Assembly (NCBI GenBank): GCA_014529385.2
Contig: CM043958.1
Location: forward strand, 148,649,293-148,713,292
Origin: Adiantum capillus-veneris
Taxonomy: Eukaryota; Streptophyta; Polypodiopsida; Polypodiales; Pteridaceae
Length of the DNA: 64,000 nt
Direction: 5' to 3'
The translations under genes were made by a program, and so were the position numbers. Below, piece after piece: positions 46,896 through 58,524 of the stretch (its first letter is position 1; each line of letters opens with the position of its first letter). The notes beneath the pieces were generated by a model, which made no database searches, was not told where the DNA came from, and worked only from the letters and a program-made list of their open reading frames with translations.

Positions 46896-47314
46896 CACGA
46901 AATCATGCTGCAGTGGCTGGCCACCACTGCAACTGGTATGATTTTGTTACCCGAGTACATAATGAAAGTGATTTGGATTTGGACTTACACTGTGGAATTG
47001 GAATTGGATTGGGAATTGGTATCTGGTGATTATTATGGCAGTGTTTATGTGATGAGATTTGACATTATGAGATTGATGATGAGTGTGACCAATGATATCC
47101 TGATTCATCAGGGTATGACATATACTGCTTATTCTAGTGGTATGGGACACTAGAATAGGTAGTATGTGGATGACGGCAGGCATAAGCAATGTTGTCTAAT
47201 TTTATGGATTTTCTTTACTATTTGATACAAATTTCTAATCATTGTTTTTGACAAGTATTGTTTGCAAATTTTTATCTTCGCAACTAAGGACAGTTGCTTT
47301 CCAACGGACAGGTA
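46896..47314. other. Spacer between hairpin array and 3' LTR
   Basis: No gene. Repeated GATT/GGATTTGG text lies near 46970-47010, and there is an inverted match ACTAGAATAGGT/GCTTATTCTAGTG near 47125-47160. The bases just before the LTR (CAACGGACAGGTA) are only weakly purine-rich, so the polypurine tract is poor. Confidence 0.4.
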
Positions 47315-47800
47315 TGTTATAGAATTGATATTTTTTTATTTATTGCAGCTGACAGGTGGGAAAGACTAGATCCAGCTTGGCCTATGCGAATGGATATGTA
47401 TATCATGTACATTTTATTATTCAAGTGCTCTTTTATGAGCTTTGGCCATTTATGACCGGCCGGCCAGTTTGTAACCAATTTGACCATTCAAGAAATCTAT
47501 ATAACAAATACGTGCAAGAGGGAAATGGACTCTTGCACGGGGGGAGATTGCACTCAGTGTCTGTCTATTCTTCTCTCTTCTCCTCTCTTCTCTCTTGCCG
47601 TGCCGGTGTAGCACTCCACTCTAGGAGGTGCACCTGCACGTGTTCTTTCGCTCTCTCCCGCTCTCTGTCTCTCTCTGTTTGAGTAGGATTTGATTATATG
47701 CTCACAAGCTTTGTCAGATATGCATATTTGCGGTGTTTTGTTGTTTCCATCATGCTATTGGAGGTATTTTGCAGGGACGCTGCGTCTTCCGTTTGTAGCA
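47315..47800 (+). repeat. 3' LTR of the 41818-47800 element
   Basis: 486 bp, same length as the 5' LTR, from TGTTATAG to GTAGCA. It is followed by the target duplication TGTGG and then by block Y sequence (TGCCCTTACAAGGGCTATGG), which continues the sequence broken at 41817. Confidence 0.93.
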
Positions 47801-47805
47801 TGTGG

Positions 47806-49630
47806 TGCCCTTACAAGGGCTATGGCCGCTCAAGGCAAAGGGCCAATGGACCGCCCACTTTGTAAAAGAAAGAAGGGCCACGCTAGGTTGAATGGAAAAC
47901 CTGGGGGATTCACTCTATATACAAAATGGGATGCCCTACGAGCAGACAACTTTGATAAAACCCCTATATACAACTCATATTAGGGAAAATGACCCCCCTT
48001 TCTACGCTTATGCGACAATCAATGAGAAAACTATCATACCCCTATCTTACATATAAAATTTAGGTCTTACATGATCTAACTAATTAAAACTAGTCAAAAA
48101 GTGTGTAGCGTAGTGACTGGCAATGTGCTAAGGAACCACTTCTATTGATAACTACATGTACCCTCAATGTGTCTTAGTTTACTTTTAAACTATGTGCTCA
48201 ATCAGCCTGCACTCTGGCTACTCATCCCCCAATTTTGACCTATCCAAAGCTAGTGTAAATCAACCCTTGGCCTGCTCCAAATCAACCCTTTTCTATGACC
48301 GTCTTGATGCAAAATTTGATGTGTGACCTAATAAAAAACTTTCCCAAAATTCATTCGAGTTCTATTGCACACCATAGTGACCAATTGTTACAAGTAATCA
48401 ACCCAGGTCAGGTCCCCTCCCCCTCCCCTTTCCATAAATATGATGCCCCCTCCATTATTTCCAAGCTTGGGAGATAAATTATTGGGGGCCTGCCCCTTAC
48501 TTATACGCTTGTGTAACTTGTAAAAAAAACCCCCTCCCTCCCCCGAGATGGAAAATGGCCACCCACTTTGTAAAATAAACAATGGCTTTAGAGTGTGAAG
48601 GGAGAAAAAAAGAAACGTGCCATGGCGTGGGCAATCAGCAAAGGAGAAGCATGAAGGGAGAGATTTGCTCGCGGTGGACTGGGTGGTGCTCAGATGAGTG
48701 CGGCCATGGAGCGAGATTTGCTAAGCATGCCGGGGTGCACCCTTTCGGTATCCTAGTCGTCGAATTTTGTGGAGTCGCGCCCCACCTGCCACATCATATC
48801 ACCCGCTCCCATGCCACGTCAGCGACAACGCCGTGACTACGTGGGAGTGGTTTATTTTTAGGGATTTAGTGGAGGGCATAGAGGGGAGGAAAAGCATATA
48901 ACTAGGAGAGGCAAGTATTGGGAGGAAGGGAGAGAGGAGGGAAGCAAGGTTTTTCTGTCAAACTCTCAAAGCTCACGGAGGCTCTTTCTCGCTAGCTCTT
49001 GGAGCTCACGGAGGTGGTTTCTCTCTAGCTCTTGAGCTTAAGGAAGGGAATTCAAAGGAACAAAGAGCGAAGCAAGGTTTTTCTCTCAAGATCTTGTAGC
49101 TCACGGGGGTGGTTCTTCTCAAGCTCTCAAAGCTCAAGGGGATTCTCTCACTCTCGTGCTTAAAGAAGGAAGGGAGAAGCCACGTTCTCTCTCTCGTTCT
49201 CGGACGAGCAAGGAAGGAAAGAAAGAGGTTATCTCTCTCATGCATGAGCAAGAGGAAGTACGCTCTCTCGATCTGGCTTTTGAAACTAAGCAAGGAATAA
49301 GTTGAAGAAAGATCGGTAAGCCAGGGCTCAAGCAGATTGGACAAAGATAAGCAAGGCTGAATCTAGAAGCCCATCACAGGAGAAATTTTGATCATCGACA
49401 CCAATTTAGGTTTTAAAAATGTGTTTTGATGAATGACGAAGCCGTTGATGGCTCGGAGGAAGCTGTAAGGGGAGTTTAAACTCCCAAACCATCATTTGAT
49501 TTAATTAACAGGTGTCGTTAATGGCACTGCTTCAATAATTATGCGTCAATTTGTTAGTGTTATTAGTTTTCAAGCGGTTTGTGTGCGTCTTGAGCATTAC
49601 CAAGTAAGTTAAACTACCGTATTGTGCGGT
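47806..49630 (+). repeat. Block Y, copy 1 (right part)
   Basis: The first 65 bp match 50482-50545 and the stretch 48555-49630 matches 50547-51305. Between them, 47880-48554 has no counterpart in the second copy and holds nothing recognisable. The matching part begins TGGCCACCCACTTTGTAAAATAAACAATGG and includes CTCTCGTTCTC-type repeats and GGGGAGTTTAAACTCCCAAACC. Short frames here are not conserved as protein between the copies. Confidence 0.75.
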
Positions 49631-49708
49631 GCGGCAACTCTTGGCTCTAAAATTAGCCACAACTATAATCCTAGCATTGACCTAGCTCACATAAAAGTTT
49701 ATGAGCTA

Positions 49709-51305
49709 GAACTGTAGCGCCTGAAGTGCTCTACAGGCTTGTCTTTACGGCTCGTCGATTAGAGCTACGGTGAAAAAGTTATGGTAGTTTGAAGTTTGAG
49801 TCAATTGCAGACCTGTACCGGATTGGGCAACTGCAGCTAAGGGGACAGAAATGAATTGAATGCATGGGCCTGAAGGGCTCACTTTGTGGAGAGCGTCGGG
49901 TCTTTTCAGATCAGCGATGAGAGTTCTAGCTACCAAGATTTTGGGGCCGTACTTGTCTGGTCTTCTTGGTTGGTGTGCCATCTGCGAATTTTATAGCCTC
50001 AATAGGGTTTGTATGCATTCTATGCATCTTGAGAATGCTAGAGGAATTTACGGCTTGTCAGACAGAGTCCGGGTTGATGAGATAATACGGCTTGATACCG
50101 GTGTCAGTTGCCGGCACTGTTGAGCTAGAGGAATTTTTTGAATTATTCAAGCCATTGATATGAGCAATGAAATTTGAGACGGTATTATCATTTAGGGGCT
50201 GTTGGATGTTGATAAGGTTGTGGCAAAGAAGCTCAGTGAAGTTCTAACCAAATGTAAAGGGAATGCCTTTCGGCGAATGCTATCACCTATAGCTGCATCT
50301 TAAAGGCATGTGTCATTATACGAGATGATGCTATGGGCAGTAAAATTCACGATGATATTTTTTGTCGAGGACTGTTTGAAGAAGATGTTGTGCTTAGCCA
50401 TGCTTTGGGTGATGTGAATGCCAAATGAGATGCCTTTCCTCTTGCGGAGCAAGCCTTGGTAGATATGCATGTCAAATGTGGTGCCCTTACAAGGGGTATG
50501 GCTGCTCAAGGCAAAGGGCCAATGGCTTCCCAAGGTTGAATTTCCAATGGCCACCCACTTTGTAAAATAAACAATGGCTTTAGAGTGTGAAGGGAGGAAA
50601 AAGAAACGAGCCATGGCATGGGCAGGCAGCGAAGGAGGCACTGGAAGGGAGAGATTTGCTCGCGGTGGACTAGGTGGTGCTTGGATGAGCACGGCCATGG
50701 AGCGAGATTTGCTAATGATTATGGGGTGCACCCTTTTGGCATCCTGGTCATCGAATTCTGTGGAGTCACGCTCTACCTTGCTCCCGAGGGTGGTTCTTCG
50801 CAAGCTCTCGAAGCTCAACGGGATTCTCTCACTCTCATGATTTAAGAAGGAAGGGAGAAGCCACATTCTCTCTCTCGTTCTCAGATGAGCAAGGGAGAAA
50901 AGAAAGAGGTTATCTCTCTCGTGCATGAGCAAGGGGAAGATACTCTCTCTCGATCTAGCTTTCATATCTAAGCAAGGAACAAGTTGAAGAAAGCTCGGTA
51001 AGCTAGGGCTCAAGCAAATTGGATGAAGTTAAGCAAGTCTGAAACTAGAAGTCCATCACAAGAAGAATTTTAATCATCGATGCCAACTTAGGTATAATTA
51101 ATCTGTTTTGATGAATGACCGAGCTGTTAACGGCCCAGAGGAAGCTGTAAGGGGAGTTTAAACTCCTAAACCATCATTTCATTTAATTAGCAGGTATCGT
51201 TAACGGCACTGCTTCAACAATTGTGCGTCAGTTCATCAGTGTTATCAGTTTTCAAGAGGTTTTTGTGTGTCTTTAGCATTATCAAGTAGTTAAACTACCT
51301 TGTTT
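49709..51305 (+). repeat. Block Y, copy 2, with PPR relic and empty site
   Basis: It aligns with 41019-41817, 47806-47870 and 48555-49630. The PPR part reads SCILKACVIIRDDAMGSKIH (about 50290-50350), CRGLFEEDVVLSHAL, then after a stop AEQALVDMHVKCG (about 50445-50485). TGTGG at 50477-50481 is single and uninterrupted, which shows the site before the 41818-47800 element arrived. The block ends where repeat X begins (AAACCACAGTAATTGATTATG). Confidence 0.8.
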
Positions 51306-51800
51306 GGAAACCACAGTAATTGATTATGGCAGTAGTAAACCAACCGTGTTAATTGGGATAAACACAGGCATGGCTAGGCACCAACCTGAGAGGTAGTGCC
51401 TTGCTCGAACATCTCCATGAATGCAAGTAGGTGTACACTCCAACCACACATTATGCTTGACAACCAAATGCCATCAACCTCTCTTTCCCAGACACACACA
51501 ACGCAGTCAAGGCTAAGTGAGGGGAAGAAGCTTTCCTCACCTTTAAATAGGGTATCCACCCCCTGCAGACGGACAAAGAGCCCCGCGGAGTATGCTGAAG
51601 AGATCCGCACATAGACCAAGAAGGCAGGCCATGGTAAGCTCATGTAGTGCATAGAAGCAGGTGTATGGTAATGGTGGAAGGGTGAGTGTAAGAGAGAGTG
51701 TGTGAGACAGAGCACGAAGGCAATAAGGGCTACCACAGAGCATTGGGGGTAGGTATGGGTTGATGACCATCATGTTTGGGAAAAGAGTTCTCATAAAAGG
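51305..51800. repeat. Dispersed repeat X, copy 2 (left part)
   Basis: It matches 17130-17640: GCTAGGCACCAACCTGAGAGG, AGTATGCTGAAGAGATCCGCA, GGTATGGGTTGATGACCATCA. It is cut after CTCATAAAAGG by the gypsy element and resumes at 58525 with CCACTTACATTTTATGTACC. Confidence 0.85.
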
Positions 51801-53426
51801 TGTAATGGAATTTGCCTATTCAATTTGAGAATAGCGGAATTTAATGAGAGTACTTTCAAGAAATGATTTTGTGAGCATAGCGGGTAGACATAATTGAAGA
51901 TAGCAACATAATCATAGCAATTAGTTAACTTGGCATAGACAATACTTTTGCAAGAGAGAGAGTTTAGAGAACATGACAACAATTGAGGACCGGATTTATG
52001 TGGAGCCGGTCCCCCCTCCAATAGGCATTTGTATTATGATTTCTCCCATAAAGAGAGACTTGTTACAATACAGTCTTTGTGTTCCTTGTGACCTAGGTGA
52101 TGCCATGAAGATGGAAGGCTTCATGCACCACAAACATAACATAAACTTGAAGAAAGCTTTAACTATCCCAAGCCTCAGTCCCAAGACCTCAAACACCTTC
52201 GAAGGTGGAGAGAGCTAGAAGGGAATGAGGGTAGGGAAGAGGAAGAAGAAACATTTCGTAAGAGAAAGAATTAGTTCCTCACTTATCATACTCTTGTTGC
52301 TAGCATACATAATAGCATAGTAATGAAGAAGAAGGAGATGGCAAGCTTAAGCATTGAAGCATGGCTCTTGGTTGGATTTGCACTCCATAGCCAAGAGTGT
52401 TGGTGTAGGCTCTCAACCTCTACTTGCTTGGAGAGGGAGCTCTTGCACTTTGCATAGCACACAATGAGAGTGATTGTGAGTGTGTGTGGGTGAGTATACC
52501 CCCTAGGCACCCCCCTAGCTTGCTTGGGTCGACCCCCCCTTGTAGCTCATGCCTGAAGCTCATTGGACCCCTCCAGGCCTAGCCAATCACAAGCAGGAGC
52601 CATTACAAGCAACATGGGTAGCCTTGGGACAAGTGTCCCCCTTTCCCCTTTGAGAGAGAGGACTTGATAAATGCTAAAACAATTAGATAATTCATGTAAT
52701 TTATCATTGGACCCCTTTGAAGCTTAGCCAATAGGCTTCAAGCAACACATGAAGGTAACATGGGTAGGGGCCTGACATGTGTCCTTGCTGCCTCTTCAAG
52801 TTGGGGCTTCCCTTGTGTGTGTGAGTGTGTGTTCTCTCTCTAGCTCCTAGGAAAAGGGCTCGCCCCCCCCTCTTGTAGGAATGATTTTGACTTTAGGTGA
52901 TCAAGCACCTTACTCATCAAGCATGACAAAGCACTTGAACTAGGGGGTGTTCCCACAAGCATCTCAGGCAAGCTTCTCAAGGCACCTCAAGTACCTTAAT
53001 CATGCAGCAAGTCAAGCACCTCAAGCATGGAGCCAGTCAAGCACCTCAAGCATCTTAATCAAGCACCTCAAGCATGAAAAACACCTCAAGCATGACAAGC
53101 ACCTCAAGCAGGACAAGCACCTCGAGCTTGGGCCGGGTTCCCACCTCAAGCTCAGCCCTAGCTTACTTAAGGTCAAAAGGACTTTTACACACATTTATTG
53201 GAGGTCTTCAATGAAGCTAACCCTAAGGTCTTATGCTCCATTGGTTAGCCTTGCTCTTTGATAGACCATCTCCCTTTTGGGCCCCTTTACATTGGCCCCG
53301 TGTTGAGATAGATCTAAAAGCACATACCTATATCTTAACACTTGTTCCCGTTTATTCTCCCACATTAAGTGATCAATTTAATATGAGAAAATCATGTGGG
53401 TTAGTTAGATATTAGATTTTATGACA
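51801..53426 (-). repeat. 3' LTR of the young gypsy
   Basis: 1,626 bp. On the plus strand it runs from TGTAATGGAATTTGCC to TTTTATGACA. It contains a tandem tract (52981-53130) of units like CAAGCACCTCAAGCATGA; the 104-residue Lys-His-Leu-rich frame over it (52947-53261) is a product of those repeats. Confidence 0.95.
52981..53130. repeat. Short tandem repeats inside the LTR
   Basis: About eight imperfect copies of CAAGCACCTCAAGCATGA-type units, 12-18 bp each. The identical tract is present in the other LTR at 58074-58223. Tandem repeats within the LTR often mark enhancer-like regions, but nothing here proves that. Confidence 0.8.
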
Positions 53427-56400
53427 TTACCTCTAAGACTCGTTCATCACCATTGAGCCTTCGGCTCTCATATGCTATGGCATGCCCTTCTTGAAGCAAA
53501 ACTGCTCCAAGGCAATCACCACAAGCATCACATTGGACCTCAAATGGCTTTGAGAGATCCGGAAGCACGAGGACTGGTTGGGAAGTAAGCTTCTCTTTGA
53601 GTTTTTCAAAAACATTTTGCTCCTTAGCAGACCATACAAACTTAACGTTCTTCTTGGTTAAGTCGTGTAGTGGTCCTGCTACTTGAGAGAATTTTGCTAT
53701 GAAGCGTCTATAGTATGCACACATACCAATAAAGCTTCTTAGCTCATGTAGATTCCTTGGGTTAGGCCATGATTTTATTACCTCTAACTTTGATGGATCC
53801 ATACGAATACCATCGTGAGAGATAATATGGCCTAGATATTGAATCTCTTGAAGGAAGAATTCACTTTTCTTTTGGTTGAGAAAAATTTTGTTCTCCCTCA
53901 AGGCTTGAAAAATCACTTGGAGATGTTGCTTATGTTCCTCCAAAGACTTGGAGTAGATGATGATATCATCGAAGAACACTCCAGTGAATTTTCGATATGG
54001 TCTAAAAATTTTCTCCATCAAACGATTGAACGTAGCTGGTGCATTAGTCAAGCCAAAAGGCATGACTAGATATTCATAAAGACCAAATGTTGTGCGAAAC
54101 GCGGTCTTTAAGATATCCTCATCCACTATCCTTATTTGATGATAGCCACTCTTAAGGTCAATCCTATTGAAGTAGGTAGAGCCTTGTAGCTTATCAAACA
54201 GATCTTCTACCCGAGGTACGAGAAATCTGTTTTTGATAGTGATATGGTTTAGTGCTCGATAGTCCACACACATACGGTATGTACCATCTTTCTTTTGCAC
54301 TAAAAGGACTGGAGAACAAAAGGGAGAGGAACTAGGCCTCACCATCCCTTTGTCTACCAGCTCTTGTACTTGCCTCATGATCTCCTCTTGTTGAGCTTGT
54401 GAGACTCGATAAGGAGGTTTGTTAGGCGGTGAACTTCCTGGAAGGAGCTCAATACGATGGTCATCATCCCCTCGTTTTGGAGGTAGGTCCATAGGGATAT
54501 CATCGATGAACACATCTTGGAATCCTTTTAGAAAAGTAGACAAGTCTAACTCTTCTTGATTCCTATCATTTTCATTTGATGAAACATTATTAGCTTTTAG
54601 AGACTCTTTGACATAAATCATGTACGCAGAAGCTGAGCTCTTCATTGATTTATCAAAGGAAAGAGGATTTACAAATGGAATAGTGCGACCACGCTCACTA
54701 GCATCTATATACATGTTCTTTCCCCTGTAGGTGAAGTAAATTCTCCTTTCAGGGAACTTCATGTTGGCAGCCATGCGATCAAACCATGGTGCCCCTAGGA
54801 TAACATCCTGATGTTGGAGGGGAGAGATGAAGAAGTCTTCTTTGTCGACATAGCTTTGGACATGAAGCCTCAACTTCCCAATCAAGGGAGTAACGGAGGC
54901 TTGTTGTCCCTTGAAAGCTGCATCAGCTGTTACTATATCTCCCATCTCAAAAGCTTGAATGCCCAACTTGGTGGCCAACTCTATTGATATGAAGTTGAGA
55001 GTAGAGCCAGGATCAAACAAGATGAAGGCATCATGCTCTCTTACCTTTCCCCAAGCATAGGAGAGTAATGATCCTTTGCAATGAGCATCCTCTTTTGGAG
55101 CTTCGATGGTGGAAGCCCTAGGAGTCTCATTGCGAGTATTCTTCTTGGGGCAAGAACGATAGCCATGTCCTTGCTCCCCACACTTGAAACACTTATGGTC
55201 CTTGCGAAAAGCTTCAAGCTCTTCAGGAGAGAGTTTGTTTTTACCTTTGTAAACTCCCTTCTCCTTGGACCGATTGTTGTTGTTGTTGTTGGAAGTGCCT
55301 TGGGAATTATTTTGAGCATTGGATTTCCCCTTTGCATCATTTTTATCTTTGTTTTCCATGGGCTTGACATTACGTCTAGCCCCTTGATGGAAATTGATGC
55401 GTGAAGCAACCATGGTGTGGTGGATTACTTCGGTAATAGTACCGGGCCGTTGAGAGTTGATATATTCGGCCATCTCTTCAGGTAATCCCGCACAGAATTG
55501 TTGTCTTTGCTCGGCAAAGTCTATCTTTTGAAAGACAGTAGCTTTGAGATGTAAATCCCAAAACTTATCTACATACTTGTTGATAGACTCATGAGAGAGG
55601 AGCTTCAAGCCGCGCCATTCGGTAAGAACTTTATCTTTAGTATCGCTTGGAAGAAATTGCTTCATGATGGAAACTCGTAGAGTTTTCCATGTCTTTGGGG
55701 CTTCTCCATTGCCACGAAGGCTAGCCCACCATTGACGAGCTGATTTTTGGAAGTGCATAGCTACATGGCGTAGCTTGGAGGACTCTGTGAAGCCCTCGTC
55801 CCCAAAGGCCGCATCAAATTGCTGGATGAAGGCCAACACTTTGTCGGTAGCACCAAAGGTGCCATCGTAGGTGAGAAAAGAGATACTCTTTCCTCCCTCC
55901 TTGAACTTCTTTAGCTTTTGTGACCTTCGCCATGCAGGAAATGATTTGCGATGTCCTCCCCTCTTGTATTCTCTAGGAGAATAGCCATAACTTTCATCGG
56001 AAGAGAAGGAAGGTGAAGAAGAAGGAGAAGAGGGTGACCTCTTCCTAGCCCTTTTCTTCCTTTGTTTCCTCTCTTGCCTTTGAGAGTGATGAGGAGAAGG
56101 ACTATGGGTTGCTCTTTTCCTCTTGGGAGGAGTAGGCGATCGTCTAGACCGCCTTTTTCGTGGAGCCACATCTTCAGAAGAACTTAGACTTTCATTGCTT
56201 TCTTTCTCTTTGGATTCCTCCTCTCGAATGGGAGAGAGTCTTCTTTTGGGGGTCTCTTCAAGAGGCCTCCTAAGCTCTCTCTCCTCTTGGAGAGGAAGGG
56301 AAATTCCATAAGCACGAAGTTGTTGAGTAACTTCGCCTTGCAAGGTAGGGTTGCCCATAGCTTGTTGCAACCTAGTCACAAGATAATTCACAAACATGGG

Positions 56401-56478
56401 AGCATCATCATTAGCACCTTCATGTGCAAAATCAAAGCTATCAATGTTCATTCTACTCTCTTGATTATTGTCAGCCAT
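53419..56478 (-). CDS. Gag-protease-RT polyprotein of the young gypsy (integrase-less)
   Basis: Open frame of 1,019 codons starting MADNNQESRMNID. Residues 60-165 are basic and Ser-rich; about 175-370 is the gag capsid domain (FGATDKVLAFIQQFDAAF, RQWWASLRGNGEAP). A CCHC knuckle, CFKCGEQGHGYRSC, lies near 430. Protease is near 490 (ILFDPGSTLNFIS; D-P-G-S). RT occupies about 670-870 with YRMCVDYRALNHITIKNRF near 738, [16 protein letters not shown] and the active site FFDDIIIYS near 838. RNase H begins near 985 (CDACGDCLGAVLLQEGH) and stops after RRLNGDERVLEV, where codons from the LTR (MS, stop) finish it. A full element would continue for about 500 residues. The open frame fits the near-identical LTRs. 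RT chemistry looks intact; self-integration does not. Confidence 0.93.
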   Translation of the reverse strand: MADNNQESRMNIDSFDFAHEGANDDAPMFVNYLVTRLQQAMGNPTLQGEVTQQLRAYGISLPLQEERELRRPLEETPKRRLSPIREEESKEKESNESLSSSEDVAPRKRRSRRSPTPPKRKRATHSPSPHHSQRQERKQRKKRARKRSPSSPSSSPSFSSDESYGYSPREYKRGGHRKSFPAWRRSQKLKKFKEGGKSISFLTYDGTFGATDKVLAFIQQFDAAFGDEGFTESSKLRHVAMHFQKSARQWWASLRGNGEAPKTWKTLRVSIMKQFLPSDTKDKVLTEWRGLKLLSHESINKYVDKFWDLHLKATVFQKIDFAEQRQQFCAGLPEEMAEYINSQRPGTITEVIHHTMVASRINFHQGARRNVKPMENKDKNDAKGKSNAQNNSQGTSNNNNNNRSKEKGVYKGKNKLSPEELEAFRKDHKCFKCGEQGHGYRSCPKKNTRNETPRASTIEAPKEDAHCKGSLLSYAWGKVREHDAFILFDPGSTLNFISIELATKLGIQAFEMGDIVTADAAFKGQQASVTPLIGKLRLHVQSYVDKEDFFISPLQHQDVILGAPWFDRMAANMKFPERRIYFTYRGKNMYIDASERGRTIPFVNPLSFDKSMKSSASAYMIYVKESLKANNVSSNENDRNQEELDLSTFLKGFQDVFIDDIPMDLPPKRGDDDHRIELLPGSSPPNKPPYRVSQAQQEEIMRQVQELVDKGMVRPSSSPFCSPVLLVQKKDGTYRMCVDYRALNHITIKNRFLVPRVEDLFDKLQGSTYFNRIDLKSGYHQIRIVDEDILKTAFRTTFGLYEYLVMPFGLTNAPATFNRLMEKIFRPYRKFTGVFFDDIIIYSKSLEEHKQHLQVIFQALRENKIFLNQKKSEFFLQEIQYLGHIISHDGIRMDPSKLEVIKSWPNPRNLHELRSFIGMCAYYRRFIAKFSQVAGPLHDLTKKNVKFVWSAKEQNVFEKLKEKLTSQPVLVLPDLSKPFEVQCDACGDCLGAVLLQEGHAIAYESRRLNGDERVLEVMS

Positions 56479-56880
56479 GATAACAAAATTTTATGTATGT
56501 ACTTAGTGTATGCTTTGGCAATTCAAAACCTTAGTTGCCACTCCTCTTAGCCTTTGAAAATCGGCTCTTAAGTATCTACACCCACGGCTCAAAGTGGTTA
56601 ATTATAGAGAATAGAGGAGTAGGTCTAACATAGCAGAGTTGCCAAGGGCTAGCTCCTTTCAGACTTCTTATGGCTCAATAATGGTAAAGCCGTAGGCAAG
56701 TCTAAAAAGACTCCATTATTAAGTCCAAAGCTACCGAGGTGTGCACCATCCCCCAGATAGTGGGCTTAACAAAACCGGTATTAGATCCCAGTTCCACTTA
56801 CTCTATTATAATTAACAACATCAACCATTTATAGGCTACTTAAGGACCTCTCTTCTTAAGCAAGAAAAGAGAAACCAAAT
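56479..56880 (-). other. Leader between primer-binding site and gag of the young gypsy
   Basis: About 400 bp of untranslated leader without a long frame. It is normally where the packaging signal lies. Confidence 0.6.
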
Positions 56881-56892
56881 GCTCTGATACCA
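56881..56892 (-). promoter_or_regulatory. Primer-binding site of the young gypsy
   Basis: The minus strand reads TGGTATCAGAGC, the exact complement of the initiator methionine tRNA 3' end, one base inside the 5' LTR. Confidence 0.95.
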
Positions 56893-56893
56893 A

Positions 56894-58519
56894 TGTAATG
56901 GAATTTGCCTATTCAATTTGAGAATAGCGGAATTTAATGAGAGTACTTTCAAGAAATGATTTTGTGAGCATAGCGGGTAGACATAATTGAAGATAGCAAC
57001 ATAATCATAGCAATTAGTTAACTTGGCATAGACAATACTTTTGCAAGAGAGAGAGTTTAGAGAACATGACAACAATTGAGGACCGGATTTATGTGGAGCC
57101 GGTCCCCCCTCCAATAGGCATTTGTATTATGATTTCTCCCATAAAGAGAGACTTGTTACAATACAGTCTTTGTGTTCCTTGTGACCTAGGTGATGCCATG
57201 AAGATGGAAGGCTTCATGCACCACAAACATAACATAAACTTGAAGAAAGCTTTAACTATCCCAAGCCTCAGTCCCAAGACCTCAAACACCTTCGAAGGTG
57301 GAGAGAGCTAGCAGGGAATGAGGGTAGGGAAGAGGAAGAAGAAACATTTCGTAAGAGAAAGAATTAGTTCCTCACTTATCATACTCTTGTTGCTAGCATA
57401 CATAATAGCATAGTAATGAAGAAGAAGGAGATGGCAAGCTTAAGCATTGAAGCATGGCTCTTGGTTGGATTTGCACTCCATAGCCAAGAGTGTTGGTGTA
57501 GGCTCTCAACCTCTACTTGCTTGGAGAGGGAGCTCTTGCACTTTGCATAGCACACAATGAGAGTGATTGTGAGTGTGTGTGGGTGAGTATACCCCCTAGG
57601 CACCCCCCTAGCTTGCTTGGGTCGACCCCCCCTTGTAGCTCATGCCTGAAGCTCATTGGACCCCTCCAGGCCTAGCCAATCACAAGCAGGAGCCATTACA
57701 AGCAACATGGGTAGCCTTGGGACAAGTGTCCCCCTTTCCCCTTTGAGAGAGAGGACTTGATAAATGCTAAAACAATTAGATAATTCATGTAATTTATCAT
57801 TGGACCCCTTTGAAGCTTAGCCAATAGGCTTCAAGCAACACATGAAGGTAACATGGGTAGGGGCCTGACATGTGTCCTTGCTGCCTCTTCAAGTTGGGGC
57901 TTCCCTTGTGTGTGTGAGTGTGTGTTCTCTCTCTAGCTCCTAGGAAAAGGGCTCGCCCCCCCCTCTTGTAGGAATGATTTTGACTTTAGGTGATCAAGCA
58001 CCTTACTCATCAAGCATGACAAAGCACTTGAACTAGGGGGTGTTCCCACAAGCATCTCAGGCAAGCTTCTCAAGGCACCTCAAGTACCTTAATCATGCAG
58101 CAAGTCAAGCACCTCAAGCATGGAGCCAGTCAAGCACCTCAAGCATCTTAATCAAGCACCTCAAGCATGAAAAACACCTCAAGCATGACAAGCACCTCAA
58201 GCAGGACAAGCACCTCGAGCTTGGGCCGGGTTCCCACCTCAAGCTCAGCCCTAGCTTACTTAAGGTCAAAAGGACTTTTACACACATTTATTGGAGGTCT
58301 TCAATGAAGCTAACCCTAAGGTCTTATGCTCCATTGGTTAGCCTTGCTCTTTGATAGACCATCTCCCTTTTGGGCCCCTTTACATTGGCCCCGTGTTGAG
58401 ATAGATCTAAAAGCACATACCTATATCTTAACACTTGTTCCCGTTTATTCTCCCACATTAAGTGATCAATTTAATATGAGAAAATCATGTGGGTTAGTTA
58501 GATATTAGATTTTATGACA
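56894..58519 (-). repeat. 5' LTR of the young gypsy
   Basis: 1,626 bp, the same length as 51801-53426 and almost identical to it (shift of 5,093 bp). It ends TTTATGACA before the target duplication AAAGG. Confidence 0.95.
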
Positions 58520-58524
58520 AAAGG

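Larger units (their letters stand above)
51801..58519 (-). mobile_element. Young Ty3/gypsy retrotransposon lacking integrase
   Basis: 6,719 bp on the minus strand, with a perfect 5-bp target duplication AAAGG (51796-51800 and 58520-58524). The LTRs are both 1,626 bp and I noticed one difference between them (CTAGAAGGG near 52217 against CTAGCAGGG near 57310). The interior has an initiator-Met primer site and one long open frame for gag, protease, RT and the start of RNase H. The frame then runs straight into the 3' LTR, so the rest of RNase H, integrase and any chromodomain are missing. It must have used integrase from another copy, or lost the segment in its last replication cycle. Repeat X at 17130-18420 shows the empty site. 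Confidence 0.95.

Noticed and set aside
52947-53261. 104-codon Lys/His/Leu-rich frame, also at 58040-58354
   Set aside because: It lies in the LTR and comes from short tandem repeats. It is present twice only because the LTR is present twice, and it is antisense to the element.
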